6,587 nucleotides of DNA. It comes from an uncultured Coriobacteriaceae bacterium. GTDB taxonomy: Bacteria > Actinomycetota > Coriobacteriia > Coriobacteriales > Atopobiaceae. Positions 1-5,718 of this stretch are shown here, piece after piece (positions within the stretch are counted from its first letter, which is position 1; each line of letters starts with the position of its first letter). The notes under the pieces are model-generated. The model was not told where the DNA came from. It was given only the letters and a program-made list of their open reading frames with translations, and made no database searches. The stretch lies in NCBI GenBank assembly GCA_902766805.1, contig CACXFF010000176.1, positions 1 through 6,587 of the forward strand. The letters are read 5' to 3'. A program made the translations under genes and the position numbers.

Positions 1-230
1 CACGGGGGAGCGACGTTGGGCGCCCCGTGGCTCACGCCGCCCCGTCCCCGTCCAAGCCAAGTGGCCAAGGCAGGAGGCAAGGGGGGGGAGCGACGTTGGG
101 TGCCCCGTGGCTCACTCCGCCCCGTCCCGCGCGGGCTACGCGGCCAAGCCAGGAGGCACGGGGGAGCGACGTTGGGCGCCCCGTGGCTCACGCCGCCCCG
201 TCCCCGTCCAAGCCAAGTGGCCAAGGCAGG
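1..230. repeat. Three tandem copies of a ~78 bp GC-rich repeat
   Basis: Three head-to-tail units occupy 1-77, 78-156 and 157-230. Units 1 and 3 are identical over 74 bases (1-74 against 157-230). Unit 2 is diverged: it has a longer G run (81-88), point changes such as T at 101 in place of C, and a different central stretch (about 127-142). The conserved blocks are AGCGACGTTGGG, CCCCGTGGCTCAC, CCGCCCCGTCCC and GGCCAAG-C-AGG. The periods are 80 and 76 bases, so the repeat does not keep a reading frame and is unlikely to encode protein repeats. The first unit starts at the window edge, so the array may extend to the left. A nine-base echo of the unit start (AGCGACGTT) occurs at 258-266 and may be a decayed fourth copy. 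The function is unknown. Confidence 0.9.
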
Positions 231-304
231 GAACGCAGGCGGTCGGCAATCAAACCAAGCGACGTTTTCCCTGCGACAGTCCTGCCCGACCGCACGGCTT
301 GGGC

Positions 305-310
305 TATACT
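305..310 (+). promoter_or_regulatory. Possible -10 box TATACT
   Basis: TATACT differs from the TATAAT consensus at one position and stands out in very GC-rich surroundings. No good -35 hexamer lies 16-18 bases upstream; the bases there read CCTGCC/CTGCCC. It is the best promoter candidate upstream of the gene at 555, but the call is weak. Confidence 0.3.
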
Positions 311-491
311 CGCCTCACTCGACCGGACGTTGGCTCCGGTCGCTGCGCACAAGGGCGCCGACATCCACCGCGCGCCGATTATCTGGCTGCTTGGCAGCAT
401 GGCTTGGCCGTTGCGTCACTACCCGTTCGGCTTCGACGCATCGGCAGGCAACACGGTTTTTTCTTCCGCACGCACAACCCAGCAGAAGCCC

Positions 492-516
492 CGCCGTCTT
501 TCGTTGAGAGACGGCG
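492..516 (+). promoter_or_regulatory. Leader hairpin before the nuclease-fold gene
   Basis: CGCCGTCT (492-499) is perfectly complementary to AGACGGCG (509-516). Pairing can continue inward through a T-G and a T-A pair, giving a 10 bp stem with a five-base loop. No U-tract follows, so it does not look like an intrinsic terminator. It ends 28 bases before the AGGAGG ribosome binding site and could affect leader stability or translation. Confidence 0.5.
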
Positions 517-554
517 CCACGTCCCTATCCCTCGTCCCCGCAAAGGAGGCCATG

Positions 555-1514
555 ATGAGCATTCTCTTCGGCTATGAATCCGCCCTCACCATCTACCGAT
601 GGATGCGCTGTCCCGATCGGTATCCGCTGTCATACGTCGACGTCTGCACCATGCAGTCCGCAAAGGCCGCGCTCGAGGGCACGCGTTGGGCCAGCTGGGA
701 CCCGCTCGTCAAGCCCGCACAGCTCATCGTGGGTCCCAGCTCTGACATACGGCGCTCTGCCCTCAGCTGCGGCCATGCATGGGGCTCTCGTCGCGCGATC
801 TGGCCCGCACGGAGCCTGGGCAACGACGCGTTCGTCTGCGACGCGCCTTGGGTCTTCCTCCAGATGGCTCAGCACATCGCTGGTCCAGATCTGGTCTTTG
901 CGGGATGCGAGCTGCTGAGCTCCTACGCGCTCTGCACACAAGGCGTGTTGCAACGACCGAAGTTGGCCTCGAGGCACGAAACGCGAGGGTTCCTTGCGGG
1001 GTGCACTGGATATCGTAGCGTGAACAAGGCAATTTCCGCATTGGGCTATACGCTCGAGAACGCACGCTCCCCTATGGAGATCGCCTTGGCGCTGTGCCTT
1101 ACACTGCCCCCGAGGATGGGGGGCTTTGGCTTACCCAAACCCGAGCTTAACCAGGCCATCGAGCTCAGTCAGCGGGGCCGCGCCATCATCGGGCTCGACG
1201 TCCTCACCCCCGACCTGTATTGGCCGAAACACCACCTGGCCGGAGAATATGACAGCGACGAACACCATCTGTTGGAAAGCGACATTGCACGCGACTCTCG
1301 GCGACGGTTGGCACTCGAGGCGAGTGGCATTGACGTGATCAGCATCACCAACGAGCAGATGCGTTCGCCCCATGACATGGACGCCATCGCGGGTGAGCTT
1401 GCGCACAGGATGAGGTATCGCATGCGCTACGTAGGCGCAGAAGGCGAGAAGAGGCGCGGCGAGCTCCAGCGGCGACTTCGCGAGATCGCCTGCCATCCTG
1501 AGCTGCTGGCCTAG
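555..1514 (+). CDS. Uncharacterised protein with C-terminal DUF559/Vsr-like PD-(D/E)XK nuclease-fold domain
   Basis: This encodes 319 residues. The ATG at 555 is chosen because AAAGGAGG (542-549) lies five bases upstream; the adjacent ATG at 552 would leave only two. Residues 1-110 end in an APWVFLQMAQ segment. A CELLSSYAL segment follows (118-126), then SPMEIALAL...PPRMGGFGLPKPELN (172-199), a pattern I recall from multi-copy hypothetical proteins of Coriobacteriia. The C-terminal domain (about 205-270) reads as a DUF559/Vsr-type restriction-endonuclease fold: D220 in PDLYWP, the E231-Y-D233 core strand, H237-H238, D243, and a final GIDVISIT strand. The acidic residues of a PD-(D/E)XK site are present, so catalysis is possible but unproven. 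Residues 285-312 are a basic, probably helical tail. No methylase or obvious partner gene is adjacent, and the gene is flanked by two repeat families. By eye its base composition looks less GC-rich than comEA or holA, which would suit an accessory gene. The nuclease-fold assignment is fairly firm; the biological role (defence, toxin-antitoxin-like, or other) is unknown. Confidence 0.8.
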   Translation: MSILFGYESALTIYRWMRCPDRYPLSYVDVCTMQSAKAALEGTRWASWDPLVKPAQLIVGPSSDIRRSALSCGHAWGSRRAIWPARSLGNDAFVCDAPWVFLQMAQHIAGPDLVFAGCELLSSYALCTQGVLQRPKLASRHETRGFLAGCTGYRSVNKAISALGYTLENARSPMEIALALCLTLPPRMGGFGLPKPELNQAIELSQRGRAIIGLDVLTPDLYWPKHHLAGEYDSDEHHLLESDIARDSRRRLALEASGIDVISITNEQMRSPHDMDAIAGELAHRMRYRMRYVGAEGEKRRGELQRRLREIACHPELLA

Positions 1515-1534
1515 GCAACGGAGAACCACGCGGG

Positions 1535-1632
1535 TCGTCAACGAAGCGGGTTCTTGGCCACGCGGTCGTCAACGAAGCGGGTTCTTGTCCAGGTGGGGCG
1601 CCCAATGGGATAAAAACCCGCCTCATTGACGA
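1535..1632. repeat. Composite repeat unit A (three copies of a 26 bp element)
   Basis: The 26 bp element begins TCGTCAACGAAGCGGG and ends TTGGCCA. Unit A has a forward copy at 1535-1560, a 5-base gap, a forward copy at 1566-1591, a 14-base gap, and an inverted copy at 1606-1632. The second and third copies are inverted relative to each other, so a transcript of either strand could form a ~26 bp stem with about four mismatched or wobble positions. The first ten bases of each element also form an imperfect dyad (TCGT-CA-ACGA). Confidence 0.85.
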
Positions 1633-1660
1633 GTGCTCAAAAATACGCTCCAAGAAAGCG

Positions 1661-1683
1661 CAGGTACAGGACCTGTCGTTTTT
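1661..1683 (+). terminator. Weak possible intrinsic terminator after the nuclease-fold gene
   Basis: CAGGT (1661-1665) pairs with ACCTG (1671-1675) around a five-base loop, and a T-run follows after TCG (1679-1683). The stem is short and lies about 150 bases past the stop codon, so the call is tentative. The long hairpin of composite unit A, which lies closer to the gene, could equally end transcription. Confidence 0.25.
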
Positions 1684-1688
1684 CCAAC

Positions 1689-1787
1689 TCGTCAACGAAG
1701 GGCTTTTTTGGCCAAGCAGGTCGTCAATGAAGCGGGTTCTTATCCAATCGGGCACTCCTTCTGGCCAAAAACCCGCTTCGTTGACGA
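1689..1787. repeat. Composite repeat unit B (three copies of the same 26 bp element)
   Basis: This repeats the design of unit A: a forward copy at 1689-1714, a 6-base gap, a forward copy at 1721-1746, a 15-base gap, and an inverted copy at 1762-1787. Corresponding copies of units A and B are offset by 154-156 bases. The 56 bases between the units (1633-1688) contain no copy. The 1721-1746/1762-1787 pair matches as an inverted repeat at 22 of 26 positions. No transposase gene or target-site duplication was seen, so this resembles a REP/BIME- or MITE-like intergenic repeat rather than a known insertion sequence. The stretch from 1788 to the rpsT terminator holds nothing I recognise. Confidence 0.85.
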
Positions 1788-1838
1788 GCTGGCTGACTGC
1801 GATTGCCACCGGGCGACCGAACAAAGCGCAGCGCCAAC

Positions 1839-1862
1839 AAAAAAGCGCCCCCGAAGGGGCGC
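1839..1862 (-). terminator. Intrinsic terminator of rpsT
   Basis: Read on the minus strand, GCGCCCC, a TTCG loop and GGGGCGC form a seven-pair GC stem, followed directly by six T residues (complement of 1839-1844). This is a textbook Rho-independent terminator, starting about 46 bases after the rpsT stop codon. Confidence 0.92.
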
Positions 1863-1908
1863 CTCTCGTCAAAGTGTCGAGCGTCAGCACACGCCGCAAA
1901 GAAACGAG

Positions 1909-2187
1909 TTACTCAGCCTGAGCAGCCGCCAGCTTGTTGACCATGGCCTGCACGCCGCTCTTGCGCTGCGCAGCCTGGTTCTTGTGGATGACGCCCTTGG
2001 AGGCAGCCTTGTCCAGCTTGCGGTTGGCCTTGCGAGCAGCAAGCTCGGCGGCCTCGAGGTCGCCGGCCTCGCAGGCCTCGCGGACACGACGCACGAGGGT
2101 CTTGAGCTCAGAGCGATACGCCCTGTTGCGCTGACGCGCCTTCTCGGCGGTGATGATGCGCTTCTTCTGAGACTTGATGTTAGCCAC
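1909..2187 (-). CDS. rpsT: 30S ribosomal protein S20
   Basis: This 92-residue protein is a primary 16S rRNA-binding component of the small ribosomal subunit. It matches the S20 family along its whole length: N-terminal MANIKSQKKRI, then EKARQRNRAYRSELKT, and the C-terminal VIHKNQAAQRKSG-QAMVNKL block. It is rich in Lys, Arg and Ala, as expected for the three-helix S20 fold, and its length is normal. Translation starts at GTG (complement of 2185-2187) behind AAAGGAA (complement of 2194-2200). An intrinsic terminator follows, and no gene is close enough downstream to be co-transcribed. It lies downstream of holA on the same strand, with a transpeptidase gene and a small membrane-protein gene in between. 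The 204-base gap to the transpeptidase stop codon leaves room for its own promoter. Confidence 0.98.
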   Translation of the reverse strand: MANIKSQKKRIITAEKARQRNRAYRSELKTLVRRVREACEAGDLEAAELAARKANRKLDKAASKGVIHKNQAAQRKSGVQAMVNKLAAAQAE

Positions 2188-2222
2188 GAACAGTTCCTTT
2201 CAGTACAAAATCTCGTGAAACC

Positions 2223-2251
2223 CCTATAGCCGAGACACGGTTTGAGGTCAG
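2223..2251 (-). promoter_or_regulatory. Possible rpsT promoter
   Basis: On the minus strand CTGACC (complement of 2246-2251) and TATAGG (complement of 2223-2228) are 17 bases apart, giving a leader of about 30 bases before the rpsT GTG. A competing -10 box, TACACT (complement of 2260-2265), lies further upstream behind a T-run but lacks a well-spaced -35 element. Both are imperfect matches to the consensus. Confidence 0.35.
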
Positions 2252-2391
2252 CGCCGCTTAGTGTAGCAAAAAACCCGCCGCGCAATACGACAAAAGTAAA
2301 GGAACACAGCAACGTCAAGGCAAACGTCCACACGACGCCAGCCCGAGCCCGTGCGACGCCGAGCCTCTGCCCGACGCCGCACGGACCGGCC

Positions 2392-3891
2392 TTAGTGGAC
2401 CACCACCGGCGTGCCGACCTCCACCTGACTGTACAGCCACTCGGCCGCCGGCCCCGGGAGGTTCACGCAGCCGTGGCTGCCGTTGTAGTAGCGGATGCCG
2501 CCGCCGTAGCTGGCAGGATCGTCTCCACGCCAGCCACTCGCGTCATGCAGCCCATAGCCCCCGTAGAAGGGCATCCAGAACGACACGGGGCTCTCGTAGT
2601 CGGGCTTGCCGTCCTTGTTCTCGTCATCGCCGACCAGGACGGTGTCCGTCTGCTTCGAGTAGATGGAGAAGGTGCCGATGACGGTGGGGTGCGAGGGCGA
2701 ACCCGTGACCGCACGCGAGTCCCAGATGGGCACGCCGCCGTCGAAGAGCCACACGTGCTGTTCGGCAATGTCGACTTCCACGTAGCGCCCCTCCATCTTG
2801 GGCTCGATGGGCTGGGCCTCCTGCTTCATGGCGAAGGAGCGCTCGGTCACCGTGCCCGACGAGACGTCGTTGGTGAGCTGCTGGTATTCCGCCTCCTCGT
2901 CGGTGATCCAGCCGTAGACGCCACCGCCCACGATGTAGTGCTCGGCGCCGTCGGCACAGGTCACCGTGCCACCGACAAACGCGGTGTCGTACTTCTCGCC
3001 CATGGCCCTGATCCAGGTCCATGCGCCCTCGCCGTTGTAGACGGGAACGAAGGAGACGTTCGTGTCTACGAGCTCGCCCGTCTCGCCATAGACCGGGTCG
3101 TCGTGACGCTCGATGCTCACCCACTGCGATATGAGCCCCGCGTCCAAGAGCTCGGCGCCCGCGATGCCGTCGATGTCGTAGGTGATGGAGGTCGAGAGCC
3201 ACAGGTTGGCCGTGTTCACGGCGCTCACCAGCGACTCGTAGTCCGAACCAATCCGCGGATGCTCGTAGACGGCGCGCTCGACGACGTCGAAGGTCACGTC
3301 ATCGACGGCACCCTTCGTCTGTCCGCCGAAGCGCGCGTTGATGTCGTCACGTATGGCCTGTGCGATCGGGGCCGACTGCGCGCGCCCGCCAAGCACCTCG
3401 GGATGGATTGTGTAGCTGCGGCCATCGGCTGCCAGCTCGGGATAGGCGTCCTGCGGCGCGGGACGTCCCTCCTCCGCCACGCAGGGCAGCTGCGCTACGA
3501 AGGCTTCGACAGCCGCGTCGTCATAGGTCACGGTCTCGTGCAGGTCGCGGTCGTTCTGGCCCACGCCAAAGAGCGCGTGCGCCGGCCATGCCCACACCTG
3601 CTGATCGGCAAGGCACCTGCCATAGTCGAGCGACTGGACGCTCATGCCCAAGTCCTGTGCCGTGACCGTCCAAGTCTCAGGCCCTTCGCTGACGGTGAAG
3701 CGCCAGTGCTGCGCAGCGGCACGCTCGCTCGCCTCGTCGGCGGACAGCATCGACACGTCATGTCCGTTGAGGAAGGTCTGGGGATAGAAGTGGCCTGAGT
3801 AGTAGACGATGCCCGCCACCCATGCCGCCACGAGCACGACGGCGGCGGCTATGACGCCATACCACCAATGGAATCGTACGTTGCCCTTCAT
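2392..3891 (-). CDS. Membrane-anchored L,D-transpeptidase (YkuD) with peptidoglycan-binding region
   Basis: This encodes 499 residues from the ATG at 3891, chosen because GGGTGG (complement of 3901-3906) lies nine bases upstream; a TTG at 3897 has only three. Residues 9-31 form one transmembrane segment after a short basic N-terminus, placing the rest outside the cell. Residues ~60-365 resemble the PG_binding_4 region often found before this catalytic domain, including YGWITDEEAE at 326-335. The YkuD domain spans ~368-499. Its active site is visible: H449 in GLHD, and S472-H473-G474-C475-V-N in the usual SHGC motif, with C475 the expected nucleophile. Such enzymes make or remodel 3-3 peptidoglycan cross-links or attach molecules to peptide stems. 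An acidic D-x-N-x-D-G-x-x-D-x-E loop (423-433) interrupts the YkuD domain. The small membrane-protein gene ends 33 bases upstream and is probably co-transcribed. No intrinsic terminator was seen after the stop codon. Confidence 0.95.
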   Translation of the reverse strand: MKGNVRFHWWYGVIAAAVVLVAAWVAGIVYYSGHFYPQTFLNGHDVSMLSADEASERAAAQHWRFTVSEGPETWTVTAQDLGMSVQSLDYGRCLADQQVWAWPAHALFGVGQNDRDLHETVTYDDAAVEAFVAQLPCVAEEGRPAPQDAYPELAADGRSYTIHPEVLGGRAQSAPIAQAIRDDINARFGGQTKGAVDDVTFDVVERAVYEHPRIGSDYESLVSAVNTANLWLSTSITYDIDGIAGAELLDAGLISQWVSIERHDDPVYGETGELVDTNVSFVPVYNGEGAWTWIRAMGEKYDTAFVGGTVTCADGAEHYIVGGGVYGWITDEEAEYQQLTNDVSSGTVTERSFAMKQEAQPIEPKMEGRYVEVDIAEQHVWLFDGGVPIWDSRAVTGSPSHPTVIGTFSIYSKQTDTVLVGDDENKDGKPDYESPVSFWMPFYGGYGLHDASGWRGDDPASYGGGIRYYNGSHGCVNLPGPAAEWLYSQVEVGTPVVVH

Positions 3892-3924
3892 GAACAATGA
3901 CCACCCACTCTTAACTTTCTTGTC

Positions 3925-4425
3925 CTAGACACTGAGGGCGCGCGCGTCCCCGTCACCCTGCTCGGGCAGGGCGGCCAAGGCGGCCTTCAGGACGGCGCGC
4001 AGGGCATCGTATCCCAGCGAACCGAGCTTGCCCAACAGCTCCGTGCGCCCGAGGCCCGAGGCCAGCGCACCGTTGTAGGTCGCCAGCGCGCCCTCGCTGT
4101 CTGCCTCAGTGATCGCCGCGGGGTCGGCACCGCGCTTGCGCAGGAAGCTGCCCGCCTTGACCACGGCATACAGCACGAGCAGCGAGCGGTCCGACATCTT
4201 GTTGAGCCTGCGCTGGTACAGGGACATGCCCACGCCGCCGGGGAGGAAGTCCGCCGCCGTCATGCTGAGCATCTCGCGGATCGCCTCGCGCACGCGGCGG
4301 GGCAGGAAGCCCTGGGCACGCCTACGCCGGCGCCTGCGGCGCGCGCGCACGATCCCAACGGTTGTAATGGCTGTGACAGCGGCTGTCGCCGGAATCGCGA
4401 CGGCAAGCACACGCAAACGTTTCAT
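3925..4425 (-). CDS. Small membrane-anchored basic protein of unknown function
   Basis: I do not recognise a family. The ATG at 4425 gives 166 residues and has a G-rich sequence (complement of 4432-4437) six bases upstream. The frame is open to 4503 and an ATG also occurs at 4431, but neither has a better ribosome binding site. Residues 5-26 form a hydrophobic segment, followed by R27-A-R29 to R36 with eight consecutive arginines; by the positive-inside rule this tract would probably be cytoplasmic. Residues 40-155 look mostly helical: FLPRRVREAIREML, a LYQRRLNKMSDRSLLVLYAVV segment (69-89), and a C-terminal stretch rich in Gly, Ala and Leu. No catalytic motif or cysteines are visible. The stop codon lies 33 bases before the transpeptidase start, suggesting one transcript and possibly a link to envelope work. 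The codon pattern fits a real gene, and the frame reads uninterrupted to its stop. Confidence 0.75.
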   Translation of the reverse strand: MKRLRVLAVAIPATAAVTAITTVGIVRARRRRRRRRAQGFLPRRVREAIREMLSMTAADFLPGGVGMSLYQRRLNKMSDRSLLVLYAVVKAGSFLRKRGADPAAITEADSEGALATYNGALASGLGRTELLGKLGSLGYDALRAVLKAALAALPEQGDGDARALSV

Positions 4426-4575
4426 ATCCATCCCCCCGCTCAAGGTGCACGCACAGACAATCCGAATGACCGTAGCACACCCACACGCGACAAAGCCTCT
4501 CAAAGCGCAGCCCTAGCGAGTTTTTCACGGAGTGTCACGCGGCCACCGGCAATCGCAGCGCACAGACGGATCCCC

Positions 4576-5541
4576 CTAGGAGCGCCGCATGAACGAACAG
4601 AGCCACACGATCAGCGCCGTCTGAGAGTCACCCGTGCCCTTGAGCACGCGCTCGCAGGCCGCCGACGCCCGCAGCGCGTCCGTGAGCTCGTCCATGCGGT
4701 AGTTGCGCGCCCAACGCGCGTGGTTCTTGACCTGCCAAGCCGGGCGTCCCAGCGCGGACGCGAGCTCGCGAGAACTCCCCCGCCGCTCGAGCGCTTTGGC
4801 ACAGATGAGCTCGCGCAGGCGCCCGTTCACAAAGGACTGGATGGCCACCGGCGACGTGCCGGGCATCAGGGAGAGCAGGTGCAGGGCGGCCGGCAGGTCA
4901 CGCTCGCACACCGCGTCCACCAGGTCCCAAGGCTTGACCTCAGCCGTGCGCGCGACGTGCTCCTGGACGTCGGCCAGACCGATGGGGTCACGCTGTCCGA
5001 CGAACGCCGCCAGGGCTTTGAGCTGGGCGTCTATGAGCAGCGTGGACTCGCCGGTGCGCCGCACGAGCTCCTCGGCGGCGTCGGGCGTGATGGTCTTGCC
5101 GTACTTGGGCGCCATGGCCCGCACCTGGGCAGGCAGCTCCCAGCGCTTCTTGGGCGTGCAGTCCACCACAGAGCGGTCGCCCTTCTTGGCGATGGCCTTG
5201 TACAGGCGGGTGCCGCGCGCGAGCTTCTCGGCCACCACGGCGAGCACCGTGCCGGGGCTGGGGTCATCGAGGTAGTGGACCAAGGTCTCGGAGATGGGCT
5301 TGGGGAGCTTGTCGCCGTTCTCTATGAGGACGAGGCGGAAGGGCGCCACGAAGGGCAGCTGGTTGAGCGACGCCACCAGCTCGGACGGATCGTCGGCAGC
5401 CGTGGGCGCGCGCCGGTCCAGGTTGAAGTCGGCCGCGTCGCCCAAGCGCGCGATGAGGCGCTCGACGGCACGCTCGCGCTTGAGCTGATCGGTGCCGACG
5501 ATGAGGTAGGCGGGCAGCAACGATGTGGGGGCCTGGGCCAT
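4576..5541 (-). CDS. holA: DNA polymerase III delta subunit (clamp loader)
   Basis: The 321-residue product fits delta subunits, which open the beta sliding clamp as part of the clamp-loader complex. The ATG at 5541 has AAAGGAG (complement of 5550-5556) eight bases upstream, so the longer open frame to 5589 is rejected. The N-terminal segment PAYLIVGTDQLKRERAVERL and the later LNQLPFVAPFRLVLIENGDKL match the first, AAA+-like domain (residues ~8-140). They are followed by the helical middle domain containing ITPDAAEELVRRTGE, and by the C-terminal collar domain (~205-321) with VKPWDLVDAVCERD and the SFVNGRLRELICAKAL helix. There is no Walker A motif, as expected for delta. It is divergent from comEA. 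In Bacillus the comE genes and holA run in the same direction with rpsT next door, so the neighbourhood is related but rearranged. No clear terminator was seen in the 150 bases before the small membrane gene. Confidence 0.95.
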   Translation of the reverse strand: MAQAPTSLLPAYLIVGTDQLKRERAVERLIARLGDAADFNLDRRAPTAADDPSELVASLNQLPFVAPFRLVLIENGDKLPKPISETLVHYLDDPSPGTVLAVVAEKLARGTRLYKAIAKKGDRSVVDCTPKKRWELPAQVRAMAPKYGKTITPDAAEELVRRTGESTLLIDAQLKALAAFVGQRDPIGLADVQEHVARTAEVKPWDLVDAVCERDLPAALHLLSLMPGTSPVAIQSFVNGRLRELICAKALERRGSSRELASALGRPAWQVKNHARWARNYRMDELTDALRASAACERVLKGTGDSQTALIVWLCSFMRRS

Positions 5542-5565
5542 GGGACACGCTCCTTTCGGCCTCCT

Positions 5566-5571
5566 ATCATA
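5566..5571 (-). promoter_or_regulatory. Possible -10 box for holA
   Basis: TATGAT on the minus strand differs from TATAAT at one position and lies 25 bases before the holA ATG, implying a very short leader that still contains the AAAGGAG site. The -35 region is poor (TGCCAT or GTGCCA at suitable spacing). Confidence 0.35.
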
Positions 5572-5615
5572 GCGCCGCCGCCGTCGCATGGCACATTTCT
5601 CTTTACGACAAGACT

Positions 5616-5644
5616 GCCACCCTCAAGGAGAGGTTGAGGGTGGC
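5616..5644. promoter_or_regulatory. 11 bp perfect dyad between holA and comEA
   Basis: GCCACCCTCAA (5616-5626) and TTGAGGGTGGC (5634-5644) are exact inverse complements separated by seven bases. No T-run follows the stem on either strand; the A-run at 5654-5660 is on the wrong side to act as the U-tract of a minus-strand terminator. It is therefore more likely a protein-binding dyad or leader hairpin than an intrinsic terminator. Confidence 0.6.
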
Positions 5645-5718
5645 CGTTCGCCGAAAAAAACAATGGGCATGCGTTGCAGAGAAGTCCCGAGCAGGCCGCT
5701 GAACAGGCTGCCTTGTGC

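Larger units (their letters stand above)
231..554. other. Non-coding leader upstream of the nuclease-fold gene
   Basis: No convincing gene is visible in these ~320 bases. The downstream reading frame stays open through the stretch, but the translation has no recognisable domain and the good ribosome binding site lies at its right end. It contains a TATACT box at 305-310 without a clear -35 partner, a T-run at 455-460, and an inverted repeat at 492-516 just before the gene. If TATACT is used, the gene would have a 5' leader of roughly 235 bases. Confidence 0.55.

Noticed and set aside
27..554. Upstream extension of the nuclease-fold reading frame into the tandem repeats
   Set aside because: The frame is open only because the DNA is GC-rich. 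The translated part is Pro/Ser/Arg-rich with no domain, the repeats change frame from unit to unit, and a strong ribosome binding site lies directly before ATG 555.
1535..1787. CRISPR array
   Set aside because: The 26 bp copies occur in both orientations and are separated by 5, 6, 14, 15 and 56 bases, not by regular ~30-40 base spacers, and no cas gene is present.
1345..1899. Minus-strand open frame running through the 26 bp repeats and into the nuclease-fold gene
   Set aside because: It overlaps the 3' end of a supported gene, the rpsT terminator and the inverted repeats, whose translation gives similar peptides on both strands, and it has no convincing RBS.
1633..2229. Plus-strand open frame across the repeats and antisense to rpsT
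   Set aside because: Most of it is the complement of the unmistakable S20 gene; the rest is repeat and terminator sequence.
2268..2291. Seventh copy of the 26 bp element, or an intrinsic terminator of the transpeptidase gene
   Set aside because: It shares only the AAAAACCCGC core with the element, the rest does not align, and no stem precedes the T-run on the minus strand.
2242..3798. Long plus-strand open frame (518 codons) antisense to the transpeptidase gene
   Set aside because: It is a GC-rich mirror of a gene with a clear YkuD active site; its translation is Val/Ala/Arg/His-rich and shows no family.
4504..4575. Terminator or promoter between holA and the small membrane gene
   Set aside because: The apparent repeat of TCACG around 4527-4541 is direct rather than inverted, no stem with a T-run is present, and no well-spaced promoter boxes were found.
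4720..5637. Plus-strand open frame of about 305 codons antisense to holA
   Set aside because: The opposite strand encodes a clear DNA polymerase III delta subunit with a proper RBS; the antisense translation has no recognisable motif.
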